This document shows positions 22,298 to 33,696 of a stretch of DNA of 64,000 nt, in pieces (the first letter of the stretch is position 1; each line of letters starts with the position of its first letter). The stretch spans positions 1 to 64,000 of the forward strand of contig CAJNAR010000030.1 of assembly GCA_905220665.1 (NCBI GenBank), given 5' to 3'. The position numbers were made by a program, and so were the translations under genes. This stretch comes from Albugo candida. Lineage: Eukaryota > Oomycota > Peronosporomycetes > Albuginales > Albuginaceae. Below the pieces are notes generated by a model that did not search any database, had not been told where the DNA came from, and saw only the letters and a list, made by a program, of their open reading frames with translations.

Positions 22298-25030
22298 TCA
22301 CTTCCCCTTTTTCCGTTGGGCTTCGCCTTGAATAGACCGCCACATCGCTTCAGCTGTGGGATTGTCTGCGACCCACCTCGACAGCAGGACCGGAACATCT
22401 TCATGCATTATGGCAGCGAGATCCCAGCTGTTTTCCGCGCTATCTATCCCGATTCATTCGACCAAAATTTCCCATGTTTGTGTATCACGATTGTTACGGC
22501 AGTCCAAGAATCGTTTCACTAGATGGCCGCCATTCGCGAATACGATATGATCCTATAGATCCTGCGTAACCTCCAAATAGCTTTCTCGCTACATCAGTAG
22601 ACGTGAATCGTGACGCGTGTGGACATCGTAGGGTTTCACTAATTCCTGAATTTCATATACCCAATCGTTTAATGTAGAAACCACACATTATGGTCCTTTC
22701 CAGCGCAAGACCAATTTGTTTGGGTGCTTGGTGTCGTGACCGAATAAGACGAAATCCCCAACTTCAGAATTTGGACATATGACGCCCTTTTATTTCTGTG
22801 GTGGTGTCTTGCTGCCTCGTCTTTTTGGCTTGCGGTCTCGGAAATTGCTCGATGCATATGTTCCAGTGTGTCTTGAATGCTTTGAATGGATTCTTGCTGG
22901 ATTTTATTCAATTTCAGCGCGGTCATAGACGGCAAATTATTCCATTTAGTCGGCTGATACAACACGCTGATCGGATCACCTGCTGGCAGAGCCGTAAATC
23001 CCGTTAACGGTCCATGCCCATTCAGCCGAGCCGATGGTAGCTGATTTACCGACGACTGACAAAGCCGCAACAAACTGGGACATTCTGCAATCCTCATCTT
23101 TCTCTCGCTCAGAGAAAGCGCATTGTCTCTAGTAGCTGACGGTTTAGTACTTCGCCCGACCCATTTGTCCACGGACAACACGCCGTCACGAAATGATGTT
23201 TTGTGCGTAGAAGTTTAGAAAGTTTCGACATAACTTTACTCTTGAAATGTGACTCCGTGTCGGACACCCAGATTAAGACGGAGCCATACCTCTTGAACCA
23301 ATTCAGTATTGCTGCCACTCTGACATCCTTATTGACCACCACACTAGGAATAAACTCACAAAACCCGCTCATTCCATCCTTTAATACGAGCACATAACGA
23401 TATCCTTCAATACCTGCAGGCATTGATAAAAATCGAAATCTAAAATTTCGCTCGGTTTGGTGGCTCTCAGAGCTTCTCCAAATGGGCGAGGACATCTTCC
23501 TCCTCGCGATAAAAGCAGTGTAGACATCGGAGAACGAATTTCTTCACGTCACGATTCATCGAGCTCCATGTTACATGCTTTGACAGTATCTGAAATGATG
23601 TCGTTGCACCCCGATAAACTGCAGATCCGGCATGAGCTACAATACAAAGTCCTTGCTGGACATTGACGGCAATAGTTGGAATCCAAATGCCGTCGTCCGC
23701 ATCGAAAAATGCACAGCGCATTTTGTCTTTCGTCAATGGGGATCAACACGAAAGGATGCTTTCTTCCGAAATTGATTGTAGTACGCCGAGTTCATCCAAC
23801 GAAGGCCATCAAAAGCATAATCTTCCAAAGGCGATACTTTTTGCTCAACAGCAAGAGCGTAACATTTGTTCGCTTTTTGTGGCACCCCGTTATTTGCCGA
23901 TGACGAGATAGCATATCTTCACATACATTGTCATCCCCCGACACATATTCAATCACATAACGAAATGTTTCAAGACCATGGCGTGTCGTTGAAGCTTGTA
24001 TGCTTTATATCTTGCAATGGCGGTCCACGCTTTTTAAATCGAAAATGATTTTTAGAATTCGGTGATCAGTGAAAAGATGGAAGCCTTTCTCTCGCAGTAA
24101 AAAATACTCTAATTGTTTACACGTCTCCACAATGACGGAAGCTTCCTTCTCTACCGTTAACCAATATGCTGCGGCTCCTTTGAAAGTTCCACTTATAAAT
24201 GCGAGTGGTACATGTACTTGCTCGCGGAGTGGTTTCTCCAACTTTCCCGACCCCAATTGAGTAACAATAGCTCCCCAGTGATCTTGAGAGGCGTTCGTAT
24301 GGACACATTCTGTCGTAAATGCCGCACAGAATGGAAAGCTGCTTCACTGAAAGAAAGGTAAAATAAAAGTCGTTATATTATGTATGACCTTCCTACGGCC
24401 TTCCTCAGCTACGAAAGCACCGCGTCGGGACAGTCCGTAACGGAAGGTATACGAAACCACTATTTAGATCCTCGGATCGTTTACCAAAATGTCCGACGGA
24501 TGGCAATGTGGAGTCGTTACTTTCCAGCGCATACCTCCCTGCCCTCTTTCGGGTGTACCATCGGCACCATCGCGCAGAGTGCGTCCTTTATCGACTGAAG
24601 ACTGGCCGTGCGGTCCCCTCATTAATCTTCATCGAATCGGATGTGCACCAGCTTTCTTTTTTTTTCTTTCTGCTTCCCACCACTTTCCATCAAATCATGA
24701 AAGGTTTGTACCAGCGCCGAGTAGTTTGGTATATTGTTCCGCATCCAATCCACCGCGCAAAGAAATTGCTGAAGATCCGCAGCAGTGAGTGGTCGTCCCA
24801 TTTCACATAACCTTGAATCCGGTGGGCGCAATGACTCAATCCATTCCCTGAAATCTTCTTTCTGCACCACACAGTTTCGAAAGAGAGAAAACAACACATT
24901 TTTGGATGGAGCTTCACACCAAATTCCTCACATCTTTAGAGAACGGCTTCCAGAACATCGAGAAGTTTCGCTTCTGTTTCCGCATAACCTACACTTCAGC
25001 GAAGTCTCAAATGCGTTGTAAGACCATCAG
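22298..25030 (-). mobile_element. Ty3/gypsy chromodomain retrotransposon D, truncated
   Basis: Minus-strand remnants in the order RT, RNase H, integrase, chromodomain. RT C-terminal part: 25020-24620 (GVKLHPKMC near 24910). RNase H: about 24350-24005 (FLLREKGFHLFTDHRILK). Integrase zinc region: 23736-23540. Integrase core: 23495-23110 (YRYVLVLKDGMSGF, then WVSDTESHFKS). Integrase C-terminal module (VLRWKGP-like) is near 22700. The chromodomain is at about 22520-22300 (DTQTWEILVE, then TGA in place of Trp, then IGIDSAENSWDL), and the frame ends at 22298. Many stops and shifts occur. RT N-terminus, gag and both LTRs were not identified, so it is a 5'-truncated fossil. Confidence 0.85.
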
Positions 25031-26590
25031 AAAACTTGAATCAAGCATTCTTCACTCTTCTTCTGACCCGCTTTCACTCCTGTTATTGCTTGTATTTATT
25101 TCCATCTTTCTTTTTGATGTCTCATCATGGTAATTCCTGTATTCGGGTCGATAGCAACATCATTTTGCATCGGGTTTTAGTGAAGTCGACTCTGAAGGCT
25201 TTTCTGCAAGTCAAGCTTGCGCAAACTCAGAAGCATCATTCTTTTCACGGAATCCTTGGGTCAAGTTATAGTAGCCTTCTTTCGCCTATTCTGATCTTTG
25301 TATGGAGCTTGATTTCTTATTTTGTGCGATGCTCCAGTGAATATAAAAAGAAGTCAACTACATGGTGTGAAGTAATATGAAATTGAATTTGACGCGTGTA
25401 TGATGATACCATTTGTAATTTGTGACAAATAAAGCTTAGAACAAACAATGACCATGTCAGGTCAGGCAGGTCCCTTTCAATCTGTTGGTAAAGAATTGAT
25501 CAGCTAACACGCAATACATGCGTACCTTGATAATAAAGTTTTAATGAGTTTGAGCACATGGGTGACATGTCAATCAAACTGATAACTTGATTCGAGAAAT
25601 AATGCACCTTCTCAAGACTCAACGAGCAATTGATATGATTTTATTGAAATTCTCTGCGTTTGCGTAGTAGTATTCGTCACATTCAGCCTTACTGTCCTTT
25701 ATGTAACTATCCAGAGACCTTGCAGTCAGTATTTTATATCTCAAGTCGGTAAATGACTACTTGGGTGCTAATGAATGAAGCACATTGAAGCAGATCGGAT
25801 GTGATAAAATCCCTTCTAGCCACCGAATGAGTCTGCATCCACCGAAGAAGATAATGCGAAGTTTCTGCGCATAGTTGCTGTCTAGGACTGAGTAATGTAC
25901 TGTCCAGAAAAGTATTTGGATACTAAAAGCTACCTAGATAATTTCTTGTAGCGTCTCGAAAATCCGATGCTTTGCGCAATGCAATGCTTCACGACTAATT
26001 GTAATCAAACAATGAAACATTCCGTCATGGGCCCAGCCTGTTTGGTAAAGCAGAATTGAAGAATTGAATTGCTTTATTGGTAGGGGACTAGATGCATCAT
26101 CAAGTCAAGCTATTCAAATTTAATATGCAGCTCCCTTTCGAGAAAAACACGTATAATACTTCTTTCTAATGGCTGTTGTGGCGTATAGGTCCTAGTGGGA
26201 CGGATGAACGACGTTTAGCATTCTAACAAACTAGTGACAAGCATAATAATGCCTACTTTAACAGCGAGCGGCATTTTGAACGCTACTTGGTCAATCTGTC
26301 GCAATCTAATTGACACGGTTTGTAACGTGCACTGTGCTCCAGGCTTCTATAGTCTATAGCTTTTCATATGATTTGAATACATTTTTCAAGGTTCCTTGTC
26401 TTATAATTAAGTCAACTACATGTTGAAGAGCGGGACTATAGACAAAATTTTCTGCGGCTCTCTTGCCTTTCTTTAGTTTGTAGCTTCAACGTAGCCATCC
26501 AACTAGGACTAGGATCGAGTTGCACTTGCATTTTGCTTTGCCGGTGACGGACCCGCAGCAATATTATTTGACTTTTAAAATACCACCGAA
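25031..26590. other. AT-rich intergenic, nothing recognised
   Basis: Only short frames occur. No coding evidence, tRNA or LTR boundary is seen. It may include decayed sequence beyond the truncation of element D. Confidence 0.45.
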
Positions 26591-28165
26591 TCAATCTCGC
26601 GTTGCGAGTTGAGTCAATACCTTTGCAGGCCGAATCCGTTCGTGTTGATCATAACACTGTCTTCGAGAGTTTCGAACATGCGCACTAAACGTGGTGTAGA
26701 TCACATAATTTGCTGGAATTGTTGGAGTTGCTGATCGCTGATCGAACAAACGACAATTCCTATCGGTCCAGAAATGCAGCGTCACCGCTTGCAACACAAG
26801 CCTTAAACAGATATGTTCTGCTGATATTCTGTCCATGTCGATCGTACTGCTGGCACGAGCACAAGCAAGATGCGTTCAACGAGGACGGGACGAGAAAACT
26901 GATCTCAATTAGAGAGTAGCTCCAGCCATAAGTGCGGCGTGTGATCGCACTCAGGAAAAACGCTATTGATCTGATTCCGCTGCGCCACATTAAGTCTGAG
27001 GGCACATCATAATGTCGGGCTGAATTCCCACTAGCGAGATCAAACTGGAAGTATCCGAAAATCCAGATAAAACTGTAGATCTTTAAGAAAAATGGAAGGA
27101 AACAATTTCGAGATGCCGTGATGTAACCATAAACATTCGAATCCGCGGGGATTTACTGCTTTCTCATATTGCGTTGTACACCCACAGAAAACTGTCTTCC
27201 ACTTAAGCTTGCTCGGATCCAAGTCATCAGACCAATCGGCGAGGAGACACGCTGTAATGTCTGAGTGATTTCGCCGTAAAGTCGACTCAGTAACTGATCA
27301 GTCATGTCCGATGTGTTCAGCTCTTCGTCGTTGCAATATATGTCGACAAAGCTTACTTCATTGGCCATGTGTCGTTTTCTCGTAAAAAGTCTAGAATACT
27401 TCAGATGTCGAAAAATGTAGCAAACGATTTCCGTACCGTCCGATGTGGTTCGTCGATCATGCCAAGATTGTACCGAACGTTTTGCGTACTCGGATTACGA
27501 GTAGCATTTCCTTATGTAATTCTTAGTCGCGGTGGAACCACATGGGTTGTTCCATGTTGTACTGAAGGTGTTGGAGAACAGCTAGATCTTAAATTGTAAT
27601 GCTCCAATCCATGTCATGCCACATTTTTAATGCGTGGTTCCACCAATGAGATGTCCCCTCCCTTTGAACTATTTTCCCTTGTCGATGTGGTGCGATGGTC
27701 AAGATATCCATCCTCCTGTGTGGTCCAAAGGGAGGTTGGATAAGCTGTAATAATTCCGTCGAGGCAGTTGCCCTATAGGCAGGCTTATTTGTCGACGCTG
27801 CAAGCTTATAAGTGATCCTCACCGACAAAAATTCCTGAGTTCTCCCTACACTACCACGGGGACTCAGCCGTGTATAATATCAACACCAGCAAAGCCAAAA
27901 AATTCGACCATGATGGCCTGTCAGTCAAATGATTCTACAATCCGTCAGTACGGTCCTTGAAGACCGTAATCCTCCATCTTTGATGGCGCGTGGGCAAAGC
28001 CTCATTGTACTCCTTGATGTCTCTCAGCGAGCTTTCTCCGTTGGCTTGCACTATAACGTGTATTGTATCTTCCGCCACGTTAATGGTCTTTCCCTACCGA
28101 ACTCGTCCAATAGAGCTGCTACCATGCCTTCAATATCCGCGCTTTTGGCTACTCGGTACGCATAA
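26591..28165 (-). pseudogene. Decayed coding stretch, possible non-LTR element
   Basis: Minus-strand frames in succession look like damaged protein. 28165-27929 changes frame once (an RVAKSADIEGMVAALLDEFG segment, then a second segment ending in KDRTDGL). Others are 27828-27589, 27595-27370 (coding-like with stops), 27368-27153 (ATG start) and 26836-26591. The last contains FWTDRNCRLFD, which resembles the C-terminal tail of non-LTR reverse transcriptases. No catalytic motif is visible, so the type is uncertain. A short minus-strand match (RSATPT) recurs near 57770. Confidence 0.35.
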
Positions 28166-28300
28166 CGTCATCTCTCCATTCCACCCAGCTTCTGCTCAGA
28201 AGATCATGAGATTGCATGGCATGTTCACGAACAAACACTTTATACTTTTTACACATTAATCTCCAAAGACGACACCACTAATCCTACTTTTTTTTTTATC

Positions 28301-30064
28301 TCACACAACGTGCGCTTTCACAAACTCTAAAAAGCGATTACCATAAAAAGTTGGGTTCACAGCAGAGATCTGTTTTCGATCATGTCGGATACCTTTAATA
28401 AATGTTTCAGCAACTTTACGGCCATTGTACTGCTGCAAAATATCAATAACACCGATGAAATAAACGAGCCCATTTGGAGCTCCATACGCATCACGTCCAG
28501 ATATCCCACCTTCGTGTTGTGCAAAGATAGAGTCAGTGTGAACGGTAACGTTTTCTAATTCTAAAAAACTCGGCGACAGTGGGACAAACGACATTTGTTC
28601 CATCGAATCCATCTCTTCTTCTTCGAAAACCGAATCCCTGGAAACTATATCTGCTTCTATTCTTCCAAAAGAATGATTCTGCTCATCACTTGGAACATTC
28701 ATCGAATGAGGCTTTTCCGGTGTGTTTAACGTTGTCAAACGCTTAGGAGACCGCACGTCGGCCTCGCGTTTGCGATTCGCAGAAGAAACGCGTGGAGACG
28801 ATATCGAACGCAAAAGCCGTGTAAGGACAGAACTATCGGCCTTTGCTGGAGATGTCGCAAACACGTCAAGCGCTGAAAGTGAAGAAGCTCCCTTCCCTTT
28901 CAAACTCCCTCCAACTGGAGTCGTTGGCATCGATTTAATATTCCAGGAACGCATTGCGACGAGTCTCGAGGCTGGAAGCTCCTTTACTGGATTCAGACGT
29001 TTAAGCGTGTCATAGACTGTCTTCTGAATCGCTCCTTGTCGTGTGTCATGAATACCGACCAAAAGACTGTAATCCATAATATTCATTCCTTTGAGAAAAT
29101 CGACATCGCTCTCGAGCTGTGAGAGAAAGGCTTTCCTATTCGCCGCACCCAACTCGAGTCGAACGTTTGATTCTAAAAGATCAACGTCCTTGAGAACCTG
29201 GTACCTATCCAGATCTTTTCGAGACGTCCGACGACCAACTTGAGCGCCTTTCAAGTCAAATCGAGCGTGAATGTCCAAATTCGTGTCGAAAACATTAGCC
29301 ATGATAATAAAATGCATCTTCTTCCGCAAATGATGCATTTTGACGCGATGCATTCCATAAAACCTTGATAAAAGCGTGTTGGGGTTCTCGACGACATACT
29401 GATAATACTGCGGAAGAATTCGTCGTAAGAATCGCGATTCCTCTTTACTTTGCGTCTTGATCATAAATCGTCCGTCATGAGAATAGAAAAAAAACTGACC
29501 CGACTTGGAATTCGCAAGGAATTCGATGTAATTAAAGTCACCGCATAAAGTGACCATATAATCGGCAGAATCGATGCAAAATTGTCGCCGAATATGTCGA
29601 AAAACATCCGGCGAGTAATCTTTAAACTTGAACGAATGCCCGAGCTTCAGACTCGCCGGGAAGTCTCGTTTATCAACTCTGCTGAAATCCTCCATACACA
29701 ATCGATTCACAGCACAGAAACTCGAGTGTCTTCCCGCAGAATTCAAAATGCCGCACATCATTCCGTACGTGAGCGCATACTGCTCATGTTTATCGTCAAT
29801 AACGTTGCCCAGAGGCCTTCTCATCCTCTCTCGATTCGAGCCACCTTGCAGCCGATTCACTTCCGTTCCCACTGGAAGAATCGCGTTTGAAGAAGGAGTG
29901 AGAACGACATCCTCGTGCTGAGGCTCCTCGGAAGCGCTCGAGTCGCTCGTACGAATGCGTATGGGCGATAGAAATTCCTCAGACGCTCTTAAGGCATTTT
30001 GAATGGGAGCATTCAAACACAATACCGACACGCGAGTCTCAACTGCCAAACGCGTCGACTCCAT
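28301..30064 (-). CDS. Phosphatidylinositol phosphate kinase (PIPK)
   Basis: A single exon of 587 residues from ATG 30064; the frame extends upstream to 30136 but only with a TTG. The PIPK fold is clear: nucleotide-binding part SGQFFFYSHDGRFMIKT (about 190-206), RFYGMHRVKM, FDLKGAQVGR (about 275; the family usually has DLKGS), MNIMDYSLLVGIHD (about 340), then an insert of roughly 190 Ser-, Pro- and charge-rich residues, and the C-terminal lobe FIGVIDILQQYNGRKVAE and ISAVNPTFYGNRFLEFV. Family knowledge: these enzymes phosphorylate PtdInsP to PtdInsP2 at membranes. Oomycetes have many PIPKs fused to seven-helix receptors, but no membrane helices precede this one. It is head-to-head with the CinA-NMNAT gene, 226 bp apart. 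Confidence 0.92.
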   Translation of the reverse strand: MESTRLAVETRVSVLCLNAPIQNALRASEEFLSPIRIRTSDSSASEEPQHEDVVLTPSSNAILPVGTEVNRLQGGSNRERMRRPLGNVIDDKHEQYALTYGMMCGILNSAGRHSSFCAVNRLCMEDFSRVDKRDFPASLKLGHSFKFKDYSPDVFRHIRRQFCIDSADYMVTLCGDFNYIEFLANSKSGQFFFYSHDGRFMIKTQSKEESRFLRRILPQYYQYVVENPNTLLSRFYGMHRVKMHHLRKKMHFIIMANVFDTNLDIHARFDLKGAQVGRRTSRKDLDRYQVLKDVDLLESNVRLELGAANRKAFLSQLESDVDFLKGMNIMDYSLLVGIHDTRQGAIQKTVYDTLKRLNPVKELPASRLVAMRSWNIKSMPTTPVGGSLKGKGASSLSALDVFATSPAKADSSVLTRLLRSISSPRVSSANRKREADVRSPKRLTTLNTPEKPHSMNVPSDEQNHSFGRIEADIVSRDSVFEEEEMDSMEQMSFVPLSPSFLELENVTVHTDSIFAQHEGGISGRDAYGAPNGLVYFIGVIDILQQYNGRKVAETFIKGIRHDRKQISAVNPTFYGNRFLEFVKAHVV

Positions 30065-30290
30065 TTCGACCTGAGACGCAACTTTGAAAGCAAATCGTTC
30101 AATAGTTTTCCACGCGGAATAAAAATAACACTTCAAAAATAGTCAAAAGCATCAAAAAACGATTCCGAGCTAAAAATATATTTAATTTTCAATATTTTTC
30201 AATATTTTATGACAAACGGATCGAATTCTCAAACTGAATCCATTCGACAGCGCACGTGGTCCACCAGTTGAGTTGAGACGTTCCCAAAGG

Positions 30291-31701
30291 ATGCAAAGTC
30301 TTGTCGAACGATTGATACAGTCGCTGTATGCGTGTAAACGATTCAAAGTCGCTGGAAGTATCACTGGAGGCGGAGTTTCCGCATGCAATTTACTCGTTTC
30401 CAGTGGAAGTTCTTCGACCATTTTGGAGCTCTGTGTTCCGTATTCGCGAGCGAGTTTAATAGAATCGCTCACAGCCGTTCATTTCTCACCAAAGACTTCA
30501 TTTTGCTCGCTACAAATCGCAGAGGAAATGGCTTCATACAGCGTTTCTCGAGCTGATTTTTTATTGCAACAACAGCGAAAAAATGATTTTTTTTGGAATG
30601 AATCGTTTTCGGAGCTGACAGAGCGATACGAATCGATTCTCGGAATTGGATGTACGGCTTCGTTGAAGACAAATCGGCTGAAAAGAAGCGGTACAGATCG
30701 ATGTTTTGTATCGGTGTGTCACGCATCCAAGCGGACAAAAGCGGACAACGTCCAAATCGCACAGAGAATCCATCAAACGTATGAGATCATATTCGATCCG
30801 CAGCACACGCGTCAAGGTACACGTCTTTAGACTCAACTTTTGGCTCATTGTCTCTGTAGAACAGGATCAACTCGCAGCGTTTTGGATCGTTTACGCACTA
30901 AGTCGAGCGTCGGGACTTTGTCAGTCGGATCGGATGGAATTGCGTGATCATTTGCTTTCAAAAACCAAAGTGACGGAAAGTGAGTCGTGTCGACTGGCGG
31001 GCGATAATGCATTTGATTTGATCACAAATGTGGCAATTGCTCCTTCCAATCGATTTGGTAGCGTCCTTTTCCTCGGAGATGGAAATGTTGAAAGCCTGCG
31101 TGAAATCATTGTCGATATTCCATTCAGAGGACTCGTATTTCCCGGCTCATTCAATCCTCTACACAATGGACATATCGAGTTGATACAAGCCGCACAAAAT
31201 GTTGTCCAAAAGCATTTCCATACGACCGAATTGCCATCGATTGCGTTTGAAATTGCGGTGCAAAATGCTGATAAAGGGAAATTAAATGGGAATGAAATAC
31301 AGAGACGGACCGCTCAGTTCTCTGACAGATCCGATGTGTTGCCAGTGTTTGTGACGAATGCGACTTTATTCTCCGAAAAAGCGAAATTATTTCGTCAAAG
31401 TTGGTTTGTCATCGGAGCCGATACAGCGATACGTTTAGTCGATTCCAAGTACTACGGAGACGAATGCAAGATGGCTATCACACTGAATGAGATCATTTCG
31501 ACGTTGGAGTGTCGTTTTGTGGTGGCCGGACGATATGTCGAAGCGTACGGACGGTATTGCAGCGCGATGGAAATTGTTGAAAATGTGATTCCAAAATTCT
31601 TCCGACATGCATTCCTGCCGATTGACGAGGAGATATTTCGTAACGATATATCTTCGACCGCGTTACGGGAGCGAGCAGAGGAAAAGCTTCGAGTCAAATG
31701 A
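30291..31701 (+). CDS. CinA-domain/NMN adenylyltransferase-like fusion
   Basis: Two exons, 30291-30816 and 30860-31701; the 43-bp intron starts GTACAC and ends CTGTAG. The start is the first ATG in frame. The N-terminal 170 residues match the CinA C-terminal family (nicotinamide-nucleotide amidase type): SITGGGVSACNLLVSSGSSS near residue 24 and GIGCTASLKTNRLKRSG near 122. The C-terminal half is a nucleotidyltransferase with GSFNPLHNGHIE (HxGH) and the closing motif DISSTALRERA (ISSTxxR), typical of NadD/NMNAT. Family knowledge ties both halves to pyridine-nucleotide metabolism, so recycling of NMN/NaMN to NAD is likely but inferred. A similar two-domain layout is, as I recall, known in plants. 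It shares its promoter region with the PIP kinase. Confidence 0.85.
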
Positions 31702-31868
31702 TTTGGTCAAAATTGTAATTTCCTCAATAAAAATGGAGTGCGATTTTGAGGTTTGAGGGTTGACTTTTTGAGGTCGCAAACGGAAGCGATCGTATGAGTT
31801 GAAACGCAAAGAAAACGCCAAAAGAGATCCAATTGTATATCTGATGCTTCCTAATGAGTCGTTTGCCA

Positions 31869-32926
31869 TCACAAGTAAAGGCGTACGGATTTCTGAATAT
31901 CATTTTTCCGCACATTTTTCCTCACTAAAACTTGAACAAAAGGAAATGAAATGCGTTCAGATGTCTTTGACGTCGAAATACGATCCAAATTGGTGTCAGC
32001 AAGTGAGGTTTCACGCTTCAAAGGACTATTGGATTCATTCGCACACTCTAAACATCGACAGTGAGATGTACACGGAATCCCATTCTGATAGCATTCGCAG
32101 TATTTCTTCAAGCATTTTGACTTTTTGCATCGACAACCACGCAATACGACCGCATTGGATTTCTATATTCAGACTGAGAGACAACTCGGTAGAATCAATG
32201 ACATGAGCATACCTGAGGTAAAAGCTGGTAAAAGGCCTGAGACGAGTGTACCATCGAATTGGAAGCGAAAGAGAAAACGCGCGGAGAATTCGCTAAATAC
32301 GTTTCAATGGCTTCGACACGCTGTCGCTTGTGGCCTCTGGTGTTCTGACACGCTTCGCAATTGCATTTCGGATGACAAAATCCACGAGAACTGAAGCAGA
32401 CACAATACCTGGGCTCAACATGTGAATATTACATATATGATATGTATGTTTGGGAATATTACATTTTTAGACATCCGGTTTTACAGCCACAAATTTGAAG
32501 GGAGTCGACGCTTGTTGCTTGAACTTGTTGTGCTTGTGTTTGTATGCGTTGCAATTTTGACCTTTCTTTCGCGGAAATTACATTGGTAGACTCATCGGGG
32601 AGCTGTTGGTAATTGTCGCGTAGAATGGGAACTGGAAGGAGAGATAGTTGGCCATAGCGTTTTTCGAATAGATATAAAAGCATATCAAGCCATGCTCGGT
32701 TCTCACGGTGATGGAGGTCAGTAGTATCGACTGGAGTGGATGATAAAGTTTTGGGTGCTTTTCGGTCATTTTTTGAGAGAGGAAGTAGAGTGTTTTGTTG
32801 GGAATTGAGGTCAATGGTAGAGAGCGGCGTACGAGGATTACATGTCGTGGTCTTAATTGGTTCTATTCGGTCGACAATCGGATCGCTATCGGCGTTCATT
32901 TCAGACAGAATATGCGATCGGATCAT
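31869..32926 (-). CDS. Tesmin/TSO1-like CXC (CRC) domain DNA-binding protein
   Basis: Three exons: 32926-32463, 32408-32213, 32162-31869. Introns are 54 and 50 bp (GTAATA..CAG, GTATGC..TAG). The product is 317 residues. The two Cys-rich repeats of a CRC domain are each assembled with help from splicing: repeat 1 spans intron 1 (CGCKTGCLK, then [17 protein letters not shown]), and repeat 2 is in exon 3 ([19 protein letters not shown], then [13 protein letters not shown]). The linker between them is about 65 residues. The N-terminal 150 residues are polar. CRC proteins (LIN54, TSO1, tesmin) bind CHR-type DNA and regulate cell-cycle or germline genes; that role here is by homology. The start ATG at 32926 is the first in frame. 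Confidence 0.9.
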
Positions 32927-33696
32927 GTCGAAAGTATTCGCGATACCGTATTTATGTGTAGGTACACGTACTTAGCTTACGTACGTTACGGTTGAAGTGA
33001 GTTTCGAGCCGATTTTTAGGTATTCTGCGTACTTTGATACTGCTGGGAATGAGACGGAAACTGCGAATCGATTCAATAATTGTAGTGCTATATGGCATCA
33101 TCTCAATGGCAGAAGCATATTGCAGGAAGCAGAATGTGTCGAACGTTGTCGTTTTGGCAAAAACGCTTGGAGAAAGGCCCAGGCCTCTGACCAGCATACT
33201 CCTGTTTTTATAGGGTGTAGTGATCAATCTCATAAGATCCTGATGCACTGAGAGGATTCCCTAACGAAAAGTATTGAAAATATGCCTTTGAATCATTTCG
33301 TACAGAGCCTAAGGCGTGTTGGTGCGGAATGCCGCAATTTTGGAGCAAACCTGTTGCTGCAATGAAAATTTAAAAAAATAAAATGCGTAAGCAAAGAGAA
33401 GGTGATACAGAATATGCATAGGAAAAGTCTCTAAAAGGAGTTCCGTACTCACGTACACTGATTCGATTTTATTCGACCACTATACGCTAAAGCCCTCTAA
33501 TTGCTGTGTACTTGCACTATCAGTGTTTCGATGCTTTCTCGTGCAAAGAGAAATTCATCGCACTATGAAAGAATAAGTAACGATAGAAATTCAAGCACGA
33601 GACCACCAAAAGAGATGTACTCATAGTATAAGGCAAAAAAAGCCGCTTACCGACAGATCTCTGGACACCTCACATGCATCAAATTTTAAAAATTTG
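32927..33696. other. Intergenic between CXC gene and dynein chain
   Basis: A minus-strand open frame at 32952-33248 (GTG start) could be an upstream exon of the CXC gene, since a GTACGT donor follows it, but I found no acceptor that makes a convincing join. The rest (33250-33690) is AT-rich with nothing recognised. Confidence 0.4.

Noticed and set aside
22029..22331. 100-codon plus-strand frame that starts in an LTR and contains YVDD
   Set aside because: It is a chance read-through from the LTR of element C into the RT of element B, not a gene.
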